Below, piece by piece: positions 43,301 through 51,041 of a stretch of DNA of 58,017 bases (its first letter is position 1; the number at the start of each line of letters is the position of its first letter). A program made the translations under genes and the position numbers. Origin of the DNA: Acinetobacter sedimenti (GTDB taxonomy: Bacteria > Pseudomonadota > Gammaproteobacteria > Pseudomonadales > Moraxellaceae); the NCBI RefSeq assembly GCF_022601685.1, contig NZ_JAKUML010000016.1, positions 1 through 58,017 on the forward strand. Direction: 5' to 3'. The notes beneath the pieces are model-generated. The model was not told the origin of the DNA. It saw only the letters and a program-made list of their open reading frames with translations, and made no database searches.

Positions 43301-44872
43301 GCTCTTGACGGTCAGCTCAATGGCTATACGCATGTATCTTGGCGTGAAGGTCAGCCAATGAATGTGGATGCTCAGCTTGTGACACGTCAGGGGCATATTG
43401 GGCTTTCTAATGAGGAAGGTATCCCACCAACCTTGATTGAATATCGAGAAGTACGTTTGAGTGCAAAAACTCAAGCTCAGGCATTGGCACTGAAGCTCAA
43501 TGCAGACTCGCCACTACTTGGAACAGGTTATGTGGATGTCTTAGTGGGAACACAAGGTGAAAATAAATCTGTGTCTGGGCAGGTTGCACTTGATCAAGTA
43601 AAACTGAATCTATTTAAGCCATTTATTGCCGATGTTCGTGAGTTAGATGGTACTTTATCTGCTGCAGGACGATTGTCGGGTACATTACAGCAACCAAGCT
43701 TTAATGGAGAAGTACGCTTAAAAGATGGCAAGATTGCGATGATTAGTGTGCCGTTAAATTTGCAAAATATTCAACTTGCCACATCGATTCGTGATACGGG
43801 AGCTACTCTAGAGGGTGCATTTAATGCAGGAAAAGGTGTAGGGAAAATTACAGGCCTTGCCACATGGGCTGGTTCACCTCGAATACAGTTGAATATTAGT
43901 GGTCAAGAATTACTGGTTGCGCAACCGCCGATGATTAGTGCTTCAGTTTCTCCAAATATTGATATTGAAATTAGACCTACACAGCATTTGCTAGTCGTTA
44001 ATGGAGAGATTAAGGTACCTCGTGCAGTTATTTCTATGCCAGAAGGTAGTGCGAATGTTGTTGGGACTTCGAGTGATGTGCGTGTAGTGCGTAGCAACGA
44101 AGATCAATTGGCAATCTTAAAATCGACACGTCCGTGGCGTATCAATGCTGATGTTGCACTGAACTTAGGTGATGCAGTCATATTCAGAGGCTTTAATAGT
44201 ACAATTCCCCTCGTTGGTCGAATTAATCTACGTCAGCGAGGGACTCAGATTGCATTGCAAGCCAATGGTGCAATCGGCGTAAGCCGTCAGGTGACGATTG
44301 AAGCTTATGGTCAACGCTTAGAGCTAAATCGAGCCATTGCTCGTTTTGGTGGAGAACTTGCCAATCCAGGTCTTGATATTGATGCCAGTAAAGATATTCA
44401 AAATAGCACGATTGGCGTACGTATCACTGGTCAAGCCTCTAGTCCAAATATTCAGATTTATAATGATGCAGGACTGACAGAGCAAGAGGCACTCAATGCC
44501 TTGCTTACTGGGCGGATTAGCTCGGGTGCTGGCTCAGTCAACAACACCGAAGGCTTTAAGTCTGATGTTAATAACACCCTTGCAGCAGCAGGGATTAGCA
44601 TGGGGCTTGGTGGTACACGTGCCTTGACCAATCAGATTGGACGTAGCTTTGGTTTGAGTGGTTTAGCACTTGATGCACAGGGTTCAGGTAATGATACTCA
44701 AGTGAGTGTGACAGGATATATTACGCCTGATCTCTATCTGCGTTATGGTGTCGGTATCTTTACGCCAGTCAATACTTTGACCTTGCGTTATCAAGTCAAC
44801 CGTCGTTTGTATTTGGAAGCAACTTCATCGCTAGAGCGTGCGATTGACGTGTTCTATAACTGGAAATTTTAG
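40337..44872 (+). CDS. tamB: Translocation and assembly module protein TamB
   Basis: A 1511-residue AsmA-like/bridge-type protein that spans the periplasm from its inner-membrane anchor to TamA. One N-terminal transmembrane helix (about 27-46, WLVFGLLGLLLLIIVALGLF) is followed by a very long beta-rich region of repeated strands. A C-terminal DUF490 domain (about 1130-1511) ends in a barrel-like YLEATSSLERAIDVFYNWKF. The tamA-tamB order and 47-bp gap are standard, so both are one operon. Confidence 0.93.
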   Translation: MTEQQPEQPKTKLKIRTHAVRTARWLVFGLLGLLLLIIVALGLFASSDRGSKWLLEFVLDRQQTITYQYEDGNLIQGIIIKDILVKVKDVEVKINRADVHLGWRAVVKKEIHLMHANIDTVHVINHAAPTDKEFEFKELKLPFVLRMDEAYIKQLILQTTTSTTKFYNIQLNESEWSGAKIQLVNSSMAMDFLKADNINGYLQLDGKYPLSLSADATIPALENLKMNKLKLVARGDVDTLKAGFAAASPDVISGYMVLHPVRKNVPMFGKVYWSKYHWPVAPEQELYSELGEVNLDGDIKKLNINVDTDLSGKQIPQGYYQAKMHTDLKQLNIEDFVGSLMSGQVELAGLVGWQDGVSWDLNGRLNGINLNDEVIPASIREFLPPDMSAKLSTKGSMKNASDIVAMVDFDRYERWDVKLHQNPAKQNANNEKIAQPWQVQVAWQDIDRKFPYIGWLNSQEGDVDLALSDKGQDIRLATLIREHESSSLPAGQYASTLNFANNILNVKDFSLTQGQGQLSGKAKVNLPTKKTQLRWQADLLAKRFNPQMISPSAPVNRLDGSIHATGYAEPNKQVIQLKGIDLIGQLPQGNKTQTIALTGQSTAVLLMHDGKSQSKEQSGLKGFAVQYDGSLNAQNYSQGPLKINVSGTPKLIKINELFHQGAAGKLDAKGMVNLENGIGWDIQAVLDQFKPQYFVGNISGNVTGRVNTSGRWSEQQKNISVQNLNLRGNINNKPLLGKGNLSVSFGENNSFVPQQFEANNLVLSYANNILHAAGNAQRLQLNVNAPNLDELYAGLGGTIKGFLSVQSQPTIQAKSNLIAENLSYSDKINVEKVSLIGTLPTGQTASQLIFNLQGLTSNKRRIDQVKAELVGTRQAHLLKLDGNNDKSKFYVQMAGGFNAQNDWLGQIQKGDFNSQRVRLTQNQNASIIYRQAKGQITVTAHCWMSQGRQQSQICLDQPLIASKAQGVISAKMQNLELADFQAFMPSGLALDGQLNGYTHVSWREGQPMNVDAQLVTRQGHIGLSNEEGIPPTLIEYREVRLSAKTQAQALALKLNADSPLLGTGYVDVLVGTQGENKSVSGQVALDQVKLNLFKPFIADVRELDGTLSAAGRLSGTLQQPSFNGEVRLKDGKIAMISVPLNLQNIQLATSIRDTGATLEGAFNAGKGVGKITGLATWAGSPRIQLNISGQELLVAQPPMISASVSPNIDIEIRPTQHLLVVNGEIKVPRAVISMPEGSANVVGTSSDVRVVRSNEDQLAILKSTRPWRINADVALNLGDAVIFRGFNSTIPLVGRINLRQRGTQIALQANGAIGVSRQVTIEAYGQRLELNRAIARFGGELANPGLDIDASKDIQNSTIGVRITGQASSPNIQIYNDAGLTEQEALNALLTGRISSGAGSVNNTEGFKSDVNNTLAAAGISMGLGGTRALTNQIGRSFGLSGLALDAQGSGNDTQVSVTGYITPDLYLRYGVGIFTPVNTLTLRYQVNRRLYLEATSSLERAIDVFYNWKF

Positions 44873-44883
44873 GAAATAGTTCG

Positions 44884-44908
44884 AACCTGTGATACTCAAT
44901 CACAGGTT
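44884..44908 (+). terminator. Stem-loop after tamB
   Basis: AACCTGTGAT (44884-44893) and ATCACAGGTT (44899-44908), a perfect 10-bp stem with a 5-nt loop, 12 bp after the tamB stop. The T-run is weak, so termination may be partial. Confidence 0.6.
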
Positions 44909-45253
44909 TAAATTTAAAGACTAAAGAAAATTTAAGCTTTCCAAATGCAGAGTGAACACATTTTGATACAAGGTATCGCTAAAGGTCGTAATTCATTATT
45001 TGTCGCATTTTGGCAAAATGAATTTGAGGAAGTTGCCTAGAATTTGCCAGTAGAAAAGGATGTCAGAGATCACAAATAGTACAGATTGGTGCATGGTATT
45101 TTCTTAAAAAATAATCGTCATCAAGTTTTGTGCACAATGATTGCATTAACTTTTATCGTCAAATTTAGTACAATTTGTCCGTCCGTATTATTTGCAAGGA
45201 CGCCTTAAGGCACCTTAAACGCAAATAATTTTTTAAATAAGAGGAATAACACC
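44909..45253 (+). other. acnB upstream region
   Basis: A 345-bp AT-rich gap without a credible gene. It contains the palindrome at 45006-45020 and a possible promoter with TACAAT (about 45170) preceded 17 bp upstream by TTAACT. This would leave a leader of roughly 75 nt before acnB. Confidence 0.4.
45006..45020. promoter_or_regulatory. Perfect 7-1-7 palindrome upstream of acnB
   Basis: CATTTTG and CAAAATG flank one central G, about 235 bp upstream of the acnB start. It is a candidate operator; the protein is unknown and it differs from the gltA/sdh repeat. Confidence 0.35.
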
Positions 45254-47893
45254 GTGCTAGAAGCTTACCGCCAACACGTAGAAGAACGTGCCGCACTCGG
45301 AATCCCACCGAAGCCGCTTGACGACGCTCAAACAGCTGACTTGGTTGAATTGTTAAAAAATCCACCAGCGGGTGAAGAAGAGTATATCGTTGATTTGCTT
45401 GAAAACCGTGTTCCTGCAGGTGTTGACCAAGCTGCTTATGTCAAAGCCGCTTTCTTGGCAGCGCTTGCAAAAGGCGAAGCAACTTCACCTTTAGTAGACA
45501 AAAAACGTGCTGTATATCTACTTGGCACGATGCTCGGTGGTTATAACGTAGCGCCATTGGTTGAGCTTCTTGATGATGCAGAGCTTGCAGAACTTGCAGC
45601 TGAAGCGTTGAAAAAAACTTTGCTTGTATTTGATGCATTCCATGACGTTGCTGACAAAGCGAAAGCAGGTAATGCGAATGCAAAAGCAGTTGTTCAATCT
45701 TGGGCAGATGCAGAATGGTTTACGAGCCGTGAAGACGTTGCTGATGAAATTACATTCACAGTATTCAAAGTGACTGGCGAAACTAATACTGACGACTTGT
45801 CACCTGCACAAGACGCTTGGAGTCGCCCAGACATCCCATTACATGCCAATGCAATGCTGAAAAACGAGCGTGACGGCATCAAACCTGAACAACCAGGTGA
45901 AGTTGGTCCACTCAACCAAATCAAAGAATTAATCGCAAAAGGCAATCCAGTTGCCTACGTAGGTGACGTTGTTGGTACAGGTTCTTCTCGTAAATCTGCA
46001 ACCAACTCTGTATTGTGGTTCTTCGGTGATGACATTCCGCACATTCCAAACAAAAAAGATGGTGGTTTGTGTCTAGGTGGCAAGATCGCACCGATTTTCT
46101 TCAACACGATGGAAGATGCAGGCGCATTGCCAATCGAGATTGATGTGAACGACATGAACATGGGCGACGAAGTGACCCTAAAAGTGAACAAAGACACAGC
46201 AACTGTGACTGCGTTCAAAAACGGTGCGCAAATCGCTGAATCTCAATTGAAAACCCCTGTACTTCTAGATGAAGTACGTGCAGGTGGTCGTATCAACTTG
46301 ATCATCGGTCGTGGTTTGACCAATAAAGCACGTGAAGCATTGGGTCTTGAACCATCTACATTGTTCCGTACTCCAGTTCAACCATCTGACTCTGGCAAAG
46401 GCTTCTCTCTAGCTCAGAAAATGGTTGGTCGTGCATGCGGTCTTCCAGAAGGTCAAGGCGTTCGCCCAGGCACTTACTGTGAGCCGAAGATGACGACTGT
46501 GGGCTCGCAAGATACCACTGGTCCAATGACACGTGATGAATTGAAAGATTTGGCATGTTTGGGCTTCTCAGCGGATCTCGTGATGCAATCTTTCTGTCAC
46601 ACAGCTGCGTATCCAAAGCCAGTCGACGTAGAAATGCAACACAGCTTGCCTGACTTCATCATGAACCGTGGCGGTGTATCGCTACGTCCAGGTGATGGTA
46701 TTATTCACTCTTGGTTAAACCGTATGTTGTTGCCTGATACCGTTGGTACTGGTGGTGACTCACATACACGTTTCCCAATCGGTATTTCTTTCCCTGCGGG
46801 TTCTGGTCTAGTTGCATTCGCTGCAGCAACAGGTGTAATGCCACTCGATATGCCTGAATCTGTACTGGTGAAGTTCAAAGGTAAAATGCAACCGGGCATC
46901 ACACTACGTGACCTCGTGCATGCGATTCCTTACTATGCGATCAAAGAAGGCGACTTGACCGTAGAGAAGAAAGGTAAGAAAAATATCTTCTCTGGTCGTA
47001 TCCTTGAGATCGACTTAACTGAAATGGAAACAGACCTGACTGCTGAACAAGCATTCGAATTGTCTGATGCCTCTGCTGAGCGTTCTGCTGCAGGCTGTGC
47101 GATCACATTGTCAGAAGAGAAAGTCGCTGAATACCTACGTTCTAACATCACTATGCTCAAGTGGATGATTTCACAAGGTTATGGCGATGCACGTACTATG
47201 GCGCGTCGTATCGAAAACATGGAGAAATGGTTGGCGAATCCTGAATTGCTCAAGGCTGATGCAGACGCTGAATATACCAAAGTCTATGAAATCGACCTTG
47301 CCGACATCAAAGAGCCAGTGCTTTGCTGCCCGAACGATCCAGATGATGCAAAATTGCTTTCTGAAGTACAAGGCGACAAGATTGATGAAGTATTCATCGG
47401 TTCTTGTATGACTAACATCGGTCACTTCCGTGCCGCGGGTAAATTGCTTGAGAAAGTACCTGCTGGCTCACTTGCTACGCAACTTTGGATCGCTCCGCCG
47501 ACACGTATGGACGAAGCACAGTTGATGGAAGAAGGTTTCTTCAATACGTATGGTCGTGCAGGTGCGCGTACAGAGATGCCAGGTTGTTCACTATGTATGG
47601 GTAACCAAGCACGTGTGAAACCAGGTGCGACTGTCGTATCAACTTCAACGCGTAACTTCCCGAACCGTCTAGGTCAAGGCGCGAATGTATATCTAGCATC
47701 TGCTGAGCTTGCATCAGTGGCTGCGGTATTAGGTAAACTGCCTACACCTGAAGAATACAAGCAATATGCGTCGCAAATCGACAGCATGGCGGGTGATATC
47801 TATAAGTATCTCAACTTTGATCAAATGGCTGACTACATCAAAGCCGCTGACACTGTAGATACCAAGAAAATCCAAGCAGCTCAATTAACCTAA
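45254..47893 (+). CDS. acnB: Aconitate hydratase B
   Basis: AcnB isomerises citrate to isocitrate and is the main TCA aconitase in many proteobacteria. The 879-residue protein has the B-type order: N-terminal HEAT-like domain (1-160), the swivel domain next (TNTDDLSPAQDAWSRPDIPL), then the catalytic core. The [4Fe-4S] ligands are Cys718 (GSCMTNIGHFR), Cys778 and Cys781 (CSLCMGNQ). It starts at GTG 45254 with GAGG 9 bp upstream. Strong codon bias indicates high expression. It is a single-gene unit closed by a terminator. Confidence 0.97.
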   Translation: MLEAYRQHVEERAALGIPPKPLDDAQTADLVELLKNPPAGEEEYIVDLLENRVPAGVDQAAYVKAAFLAALAKGEATSPLVDKKRAVYLLGTMLGGYNVAPLVELLDDAELAELAAEALKKTLLVFDAFHDVADKAKAGNANAKAVVQSWADAEWFTSREDVADEITFTVFKVTGETNTDDLSPAQDAWSRPDIPLHANAMLKNERDGIKPEQPGEVGPLNQIKELIAKGNPVAYVGDVVGTGSSRKSATNSVLWFFGDDIPHIPNKKDGGLCLGGKIAPIFFNTMEDAGALPIEIDVNDMNMGDEVTLKVNKDTATVTAFKNGAQIAESQLKTPVLLDEVRAGGRINLIIGRGLTNKAREALGLEPSTLFRTPVQPSDSGKGFSLAQKMVGRACGLPEGQGVRPGTYCEPKMTTVGSQDTTGPMTRDELKDLACLGFSADLVMQSFCHTAAYPKPVDVEMQHSLPDFIMNRGGVSLRPGDGIIHSWLNRMLLPDTVGTGGDSHTRFPIGISFPAGSGLVAFAAATGVMPLDMPESVLVKFKGKMQPGITLRDLVHAIPYYAIKEGDLTVEKKGKKNIFSGRILEIDLTEMETDLTAEQAFELSDASAERSAAGCAITLSEEKVAEYLRSNITMLKWMISQGYGDARTMARRIENMEKWLANPELLKADADAEYTKVYEIDLADIKEPVLCCPNDPDDAKLLSEVQGDKIDEVFIGSCMTNIGHFRAAGKLLEKVPAGSLATQLWIAPPTRMDEAQLMEEGFFNTYGRAGARTEMPGCSLCMGNQARVKPGATVVSTSTRNFPNRLGQGANVYLASAELASVAAVLGKLPTPEEYKQYASQIDSMAGDIYKYLNFDQMADYIKAADTVDTKKIQAAQLT

Positions 47894-47924
47894 TCTATTG
47901 ATAAATAGATTGAATTGAGTAAAG

Positions 47925-47955
47925 ATAAGGGCTGATGATTCAGCCCTTATTTTTT
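47925..47955 (+). terminator. Intrinsic terminator of acnB
   Basis: ATAAGGGCTGA (47925-47935) and TCAGCCCTTAT (47940-47950), an 11-bp stem with a 4-nt loop, then a T-run. Confidence 0.9.
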
Positions 47956-48019
47956 GGCAGTAATAAAAATGACAATCTATAATTCATTTTACTATGCTAT
48001 ATTTTGAAGAGATTTAAGA

Positions 48020-48211
48020 GTGAGAAATGATGTGAATAAGCGCCTTGAAAAATATAATTCTGATGATCGTAAACAGCGATCTGCCATCAAAGCACAGGTG
48101 TTAGAGATGCAGTTTAGTGATGATGAAGCGACTAAACGTGTGGTAATGCATAGTGCGAAACGTATCATTCAACAACATAAAGCAGAATTACAAGCGTTGG
48201 CATATAAATGA
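48020..48211 (+). CDS. Small charged hypothetical protein (63 aa)
   Basis: I do not recognise it. The 63 residues are hydrophilic, rich in Lys, Arg, Asp and Gln and probably all helical (RKQRSAIKAQVLEMQFSDDE, then HSAKRIIQQHKAELQALAYK). There is no signal or membrane segment. The start is GTG 48020 with AAGAG about 10 bp upstream; GTG 48032 is a second choice. It follows the acnB terminator, so it has its own promoter or none. Coding appearance is fair but not proven. Confidence 0.5.
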   Translation: MRNDVNKRLEKYNSDDRKQRSAIKAQVLEMQFSDDEATKRVVMHSAKRIIQQHKAELQALAYK

Positions 48212-48260
48212 GTCTGATTAATCTGACCTTCGTCGTTGCGGTACACGATGAAATCTTGCG

Positions 48261-48268
48261 TTGAAAAT
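48261..48268 (+). repeat. Left copy of the 8-bp direct repeat flanking the Mrr-type gene
   Basis: TTGAAAAT occurs here and again at 49328-49335, exactly where the 112-aa gene begins. The pair brackets the AT-rich nuclease gene and nothing else. Confidence 0.5.
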
Positions 48269-48334
48269 GAAGAATGTAATTCCAAATGTTAATTTTTCTT
48301 AAAAAATATCTACTTTTGTTGAGTTTAAAAAAAT

Positions 48335-49327
48335 ATGAGAAAATATTTACTTGTCCGTACCCCACAAAGTTTAGTCAGAGATAATAAAATTGGTATAGGT
48401 TGGACAAGTACCGATTTTACAAAGTTCGATAATGCTAAAGAACTTATTCAAACACTAAAGTCGAAGTATCCTAAGTTTGGCAGACGAACTAAACAACTGA
48501 CAGAGTATTTTAATCTAAAATCAGGTGATATTGTTGTAGTACCTATGACTAAATCTATTCAAATTGCAGAAGTAATTGGTGAAAAGCTATTTGATCCAAA
48601 TTTTGAGAATGGACATGGAGCGAATCAAATTACGGTTCGTTTTTTTTCGGATAAAAATGGAATTATTAAAGTTCCTCGAGCCGAACTAAAAGAAAACTTT
48701 GAAACACGATTAAAATTGCAATTAACAGTAGGAAATCTAGCTTCATTTTCCAATGAAATAGACAACTTAATAGATTCCTTTAAAAATGAAAAAAGTATAA
48801 AGATCAGGGATATTTACAATGAAAAAGTTGAGAGTGCAATTGATGAATTTAAAGCAAATTTGTTGTCAGCCTTGAAGAAAGGAGATACTCGAATCAAAGC
48901 TGGGGGTAGGGGGCTTGAAGAGTTGGTAAAGCAATTACTGGAGATTGAAGGATACTCTAATGTAAGAATTTTGGGTAAACGCAATGGTGAAGGAAAAGCA
49001 GATGTAGATATTCAAGCTCTATCTGAAAATAATCCATTTCTAAAAGATATTTTGGTGCAGGTGAAACATCATAAAGGGAATACGGGCGAGCATGCTTTAG
49101 AGCAGTTGATTGCAATTGAAAAAAGTTTAGAATCGGAAATGTATAAGTGGGTTATTACAACGGGGTCTGTTAGTGAAGAGTTTTTAGCTTATGCCGCAAC
49201 TCATAATATCAATGTGTTAGATGGTGCTAAGTTTGTCGATTGGCTTTATGTGAATCTTGATAAACTTTCCGATAGCACAAAAGCTCAATTGGGGATTATT
49301 CAAGTTCCAATATTAGGTTGGGTTTAA
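48335..49327 (+). CDS. Mrr-type (type IV-like) restriction endonuclease with N-terminal sensor-like domain
   Basis: The C-terminal half (about 185-300) is an Mrr_cat-type PD-(D/E)xK nuclease: GRGLEELVKQLLEIEGYSNV with Glu195/Glu196, then KADVDIQ with Asp225 and LVQVKHHKG with Gln242-x-Lys244. The QxK variant is typical of Mrr. The N-terminal region (1-90: KIGIGWTSTDFTKF, LKSGDIVVVPMTKSIQIAEV) looks like a PUA/EVE-like base-reading domain, which fits enzymes that cut modified DNA. No methyltransferase is adjacent, which fits type IV. The gene is AT-richer than its neighbours and has AGA as its second codon. Likely transferred; the target modification is unknown. Confidence 0.8.
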   Translation: MRKYLLVRTPQSLVRDNKIGIGWTSTDFTKFDNAKELIQTLKSKYPKFGRRTKQLTEYFNLKSGDIVVVPMTKSIQIAEVIGEKLFDPNFENGHGANQITVRFFSDKNGIIKVPRAELKENFETRLKLQLTVGNLASFSNEIDNLIDSFKNEKSIKIRDIYNEKVESAIDEFKANLLSALKKGDTRIKAGGRGLEELVKQLLEIEGYSNVRILGKRNGEGKADVDIQALSENNPFLKDILVQVKHHKGNTGEHALEQLIAIEKSLESEMYKWVITTGSVSEEFLAYAATHNINVLDGAKFVDWLYVNLDKLSDSTKAQLGIIQVPILGWV

Positions 49328-49335
49328 TTGAAAAT
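49328..49335 (+). repeat. Right copy of the 8-bp direct repeat
   Basis: TTGAAAAT directly after the nuclease stop codon, identical to 48261-48268. It is also the start of the 112-aa gene. Confidence 0.5.
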
Positions 49336-49666
49336 CGGTATCTTTTGGTATGACCAAGATCGAGTGATCGGCATAGCGCACAATTTTAATCAGACTGATG
49401 CAGATTCGTTGGGTTTAATCGACAGCGATTATAACCATGTGCAGTATTGGGAAAAGTTGCGTGTGGAAAATTCGCACTTAAAATACATCGAATATGAGGA
49501 AATTCCACGAGGTCGTGTAATTTTCAATACGAAAAAAGATCAGCCGATGATTTACATGGATTCCAAGTTGTTTAAAACCTCTATTGCGAAGAAAATCGCA
49601 ATGTTCTTTGAACTTTATTTTAATCAGATTATTTGGAAAAAAGATCCACATTACCGAACAAAGTGA
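49328..49666 (+). CDS. Conserved-looking hypothetical protein (112 aa)
   Basis: I do not recognise it. The 112-residue protein begins MKIGIFWYDQDRVIGIAHNF and contains IPRGRVIFNTKKDQPMIYMD. It has an alpha/beta appearance and no signal or membrane segment. It starts at TTG 49328, immediately after the nuclease stop, so it would now be translated from the nuclease transcript. Its composition looks more like the core genome than the nuclease does, so it may be the older resident of this site. No catalytic motif is evident. Confidence 0.6.
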   Translation: MKIGIFWYDQDRVIGIAHNFNQTDADSLGLIDSDYNHVQYWEKLRVENSHLKYIEYEEIPRGRVIFNTKKDQPMIYMDSKLFKTSIAKKIAMFFELYFNQIIWKKDPHYRTK

Positions 49667-49685
49667 CTGCAAGAAATTTTAAACA

Positions 49686-49711
49686 ATAAAAAGCCCTGCA
49701 TTGGCAGGGCT
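49686..49711 (-). terminator. Terminator of the cation exporter gene
   Basis: AGCCCTGC (49692-49699) and GCAGGGCT (49704-49711). On the minus strand the stem is followed by a T-run. It lies about 150 bp beyond the exporter stop and also between convergent genes. Confidence 0.65.
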
Positions 49712-49816
49712 AGTCGTATACAGATCAAGCCGTATACTGTATGAGGCTCATCTCAAACTAAGCGTATTAAAACATAACTCGCTTTCATTATCCATCGTTT
49801 AAAAACCTAGTGCTTC

Positions 49817-49875
49817 AAAAATCAAGCATTTTAAAAATCAAGCATTTTAAAAATCAAGCATTTTAAAAATCAAGC
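49817..49875. repeat. Tandem 16-bp repeat, 3.7 copies
   Basis: The unit AAAAATCAAGCATTTT is repeated at 49817-49832, 49833-49848 and 49849-49864, with an 11-base partial copy at 49865-49875. The last copies contain the final codons and stop of the exporter gene. The array therefore seems to have grown outward from the gene's own 3' end by slippage. There are no spacers, so it is not a CRISPR. Confidence 0.9.
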
Positions 49876-50864
49876 TCAGCATGCTGATGATTACGAGTTT
49901 CCGTCTGTATGGTCACATGCTCAATACCGATCGTTTGCAGTGATTGCTCAACCTCATGGAGTAGGCTTTGGACGTTTTGCATGGTCATCTGATCATCGAC
50001 CACGATATGACAACTCAAGATATAACGCTTACTCGATAAACTCCAAATATGCAGATCGTGCACATCAAAGATATGATCATTTGCCATGATTTGCGTTTGA
50101 ATCTCAGCAACATCGAATCGCTCAGGTGTGCCTTGCATAAGCACGTGAGTGGATTGCTTAACTACGCTCCAACCGCTACGCAGTACCAAAAGCGCTACCA
50201 ACACGCTCGCAACCGTATCCGCCCATTGCCATGCGAAGAAATAAATACACAATGCCGCAATGATTGCGCCAACCGAACCGAGCAAATCACTGAGCACATG
50301 CAAAAATGCACCACGCATATTGAGATCGTGTTCGGTATCACTACCTCGAAACATCATCCACGCCACGATGATATTAATCAATAAGCCCAAAGTAGCAATG
50401 ATCAACATGCCTTGCACATGAATGTCTTCAGGTGTTTGTAACCGTAAAATCGCTTCAACAAAAATATAAATCGAAATCGCCACAAGGGTAATGCCGTTGA
50501 TGGCTGCGGCTAGGATTTCGAAGCGTTGATAGCCAAAACTTTTACGAGCATTACTGGTTTTTTCACCGAGAAAAACGGCAAAGAGAGCAATACCCAGTGC
50601 CACAGAATCACTGAGCATATGTCCTGCATCAGAGATCAGCGCCAAGCTATTAGTCATATAGCCACCGACAAACTCTGCCACCATAAATATGGTGATCAGG
50701 ATAAAACTGATGGTCAGGATTTTTTTATTATTGGGGATATGGCTATGGTCGTGGTTATGCTTATGATCGTGCTGATCAGTTGCATGGTCGTGTGAATGTT
50801 GATGTGAAGAATTAGACATTTTTAATGCAGATATTATCAAACGATTAACTTTGAGCTTAACCAT
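49863..50864 (-). CDS. Cation diffusion facilitator (CzcD-like zinc/cobalt/cadmium exporter)
   Basis: A CDF-family antiporter of 333 residues with a histidine-rich N-terminus (HQHSHDHATDQHDHKHNHD), six hydrophobic segments and the metal-binding HxxxD pairs (SDAGHMLSDSVALG in helix 2, HVLSDLLGS in helix 5). A cytoplasmic C-terminal domain with HDLHIWSLSSKRY follows. These point to zinc or cobalt export from the cytoplasm. ATG 50864 has AAGG 5-6 bp upstream; a family-like start at ATG 50819 (MSNSSHQH) lacks a ribosome site. Its stop lies inside a 16-bp tandem repeat. Confidence 0.9.
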   Translation of the reverse strand: MVKLKVNRLIISALKMSNSSHQHSHDHATDQHDHKHNHDHSHIPNNKKILTISFILITIFMVAEFVGGYMTNSLALISDAGHMLSDSVALGIALFAVFLGEKTSNARKSFGYQRFEILAAAINGITLVAISIYIFVEAILRLQTPEDIHVQGMLIIATLGLLINIIVAWMMFRGSDTEHDLNMRGAFLHVLSDLLGSVGAIIAALCIYFFAWQWADTVASVLVALLVLRSGWSVVKQSTHVLMQGTPERFDVAEIQTQIMANDHIFDVHDLHIWSLSSKRYILSCHIVVDDQMTMQNVQSLLHEVEQSLQTIGIEHVTIQTETRNHQHAELDF

Positions 50865-51041
50865 TCACGCCTTGAAGTTCAAGTGCTGTAGATCATTTAT
50901 ACACAACTAATTATTCCGACTCAATGGTTGATTGATTTGACTATATGTTCAAATATTTTTAGATAGATTTGCTTGCGCAGTATCGCCTAAATTACTATCA
51001 TCTGCACCTGCAAACTTTAATGATCATTAGGTGGAAAGGCG

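Noticed and set aside
49817..49875. CRISPR-like array
   Set aside because: Units are contiguous with no spacers, and they derive from the exporter gene's 3' end; no cas genes nearby.
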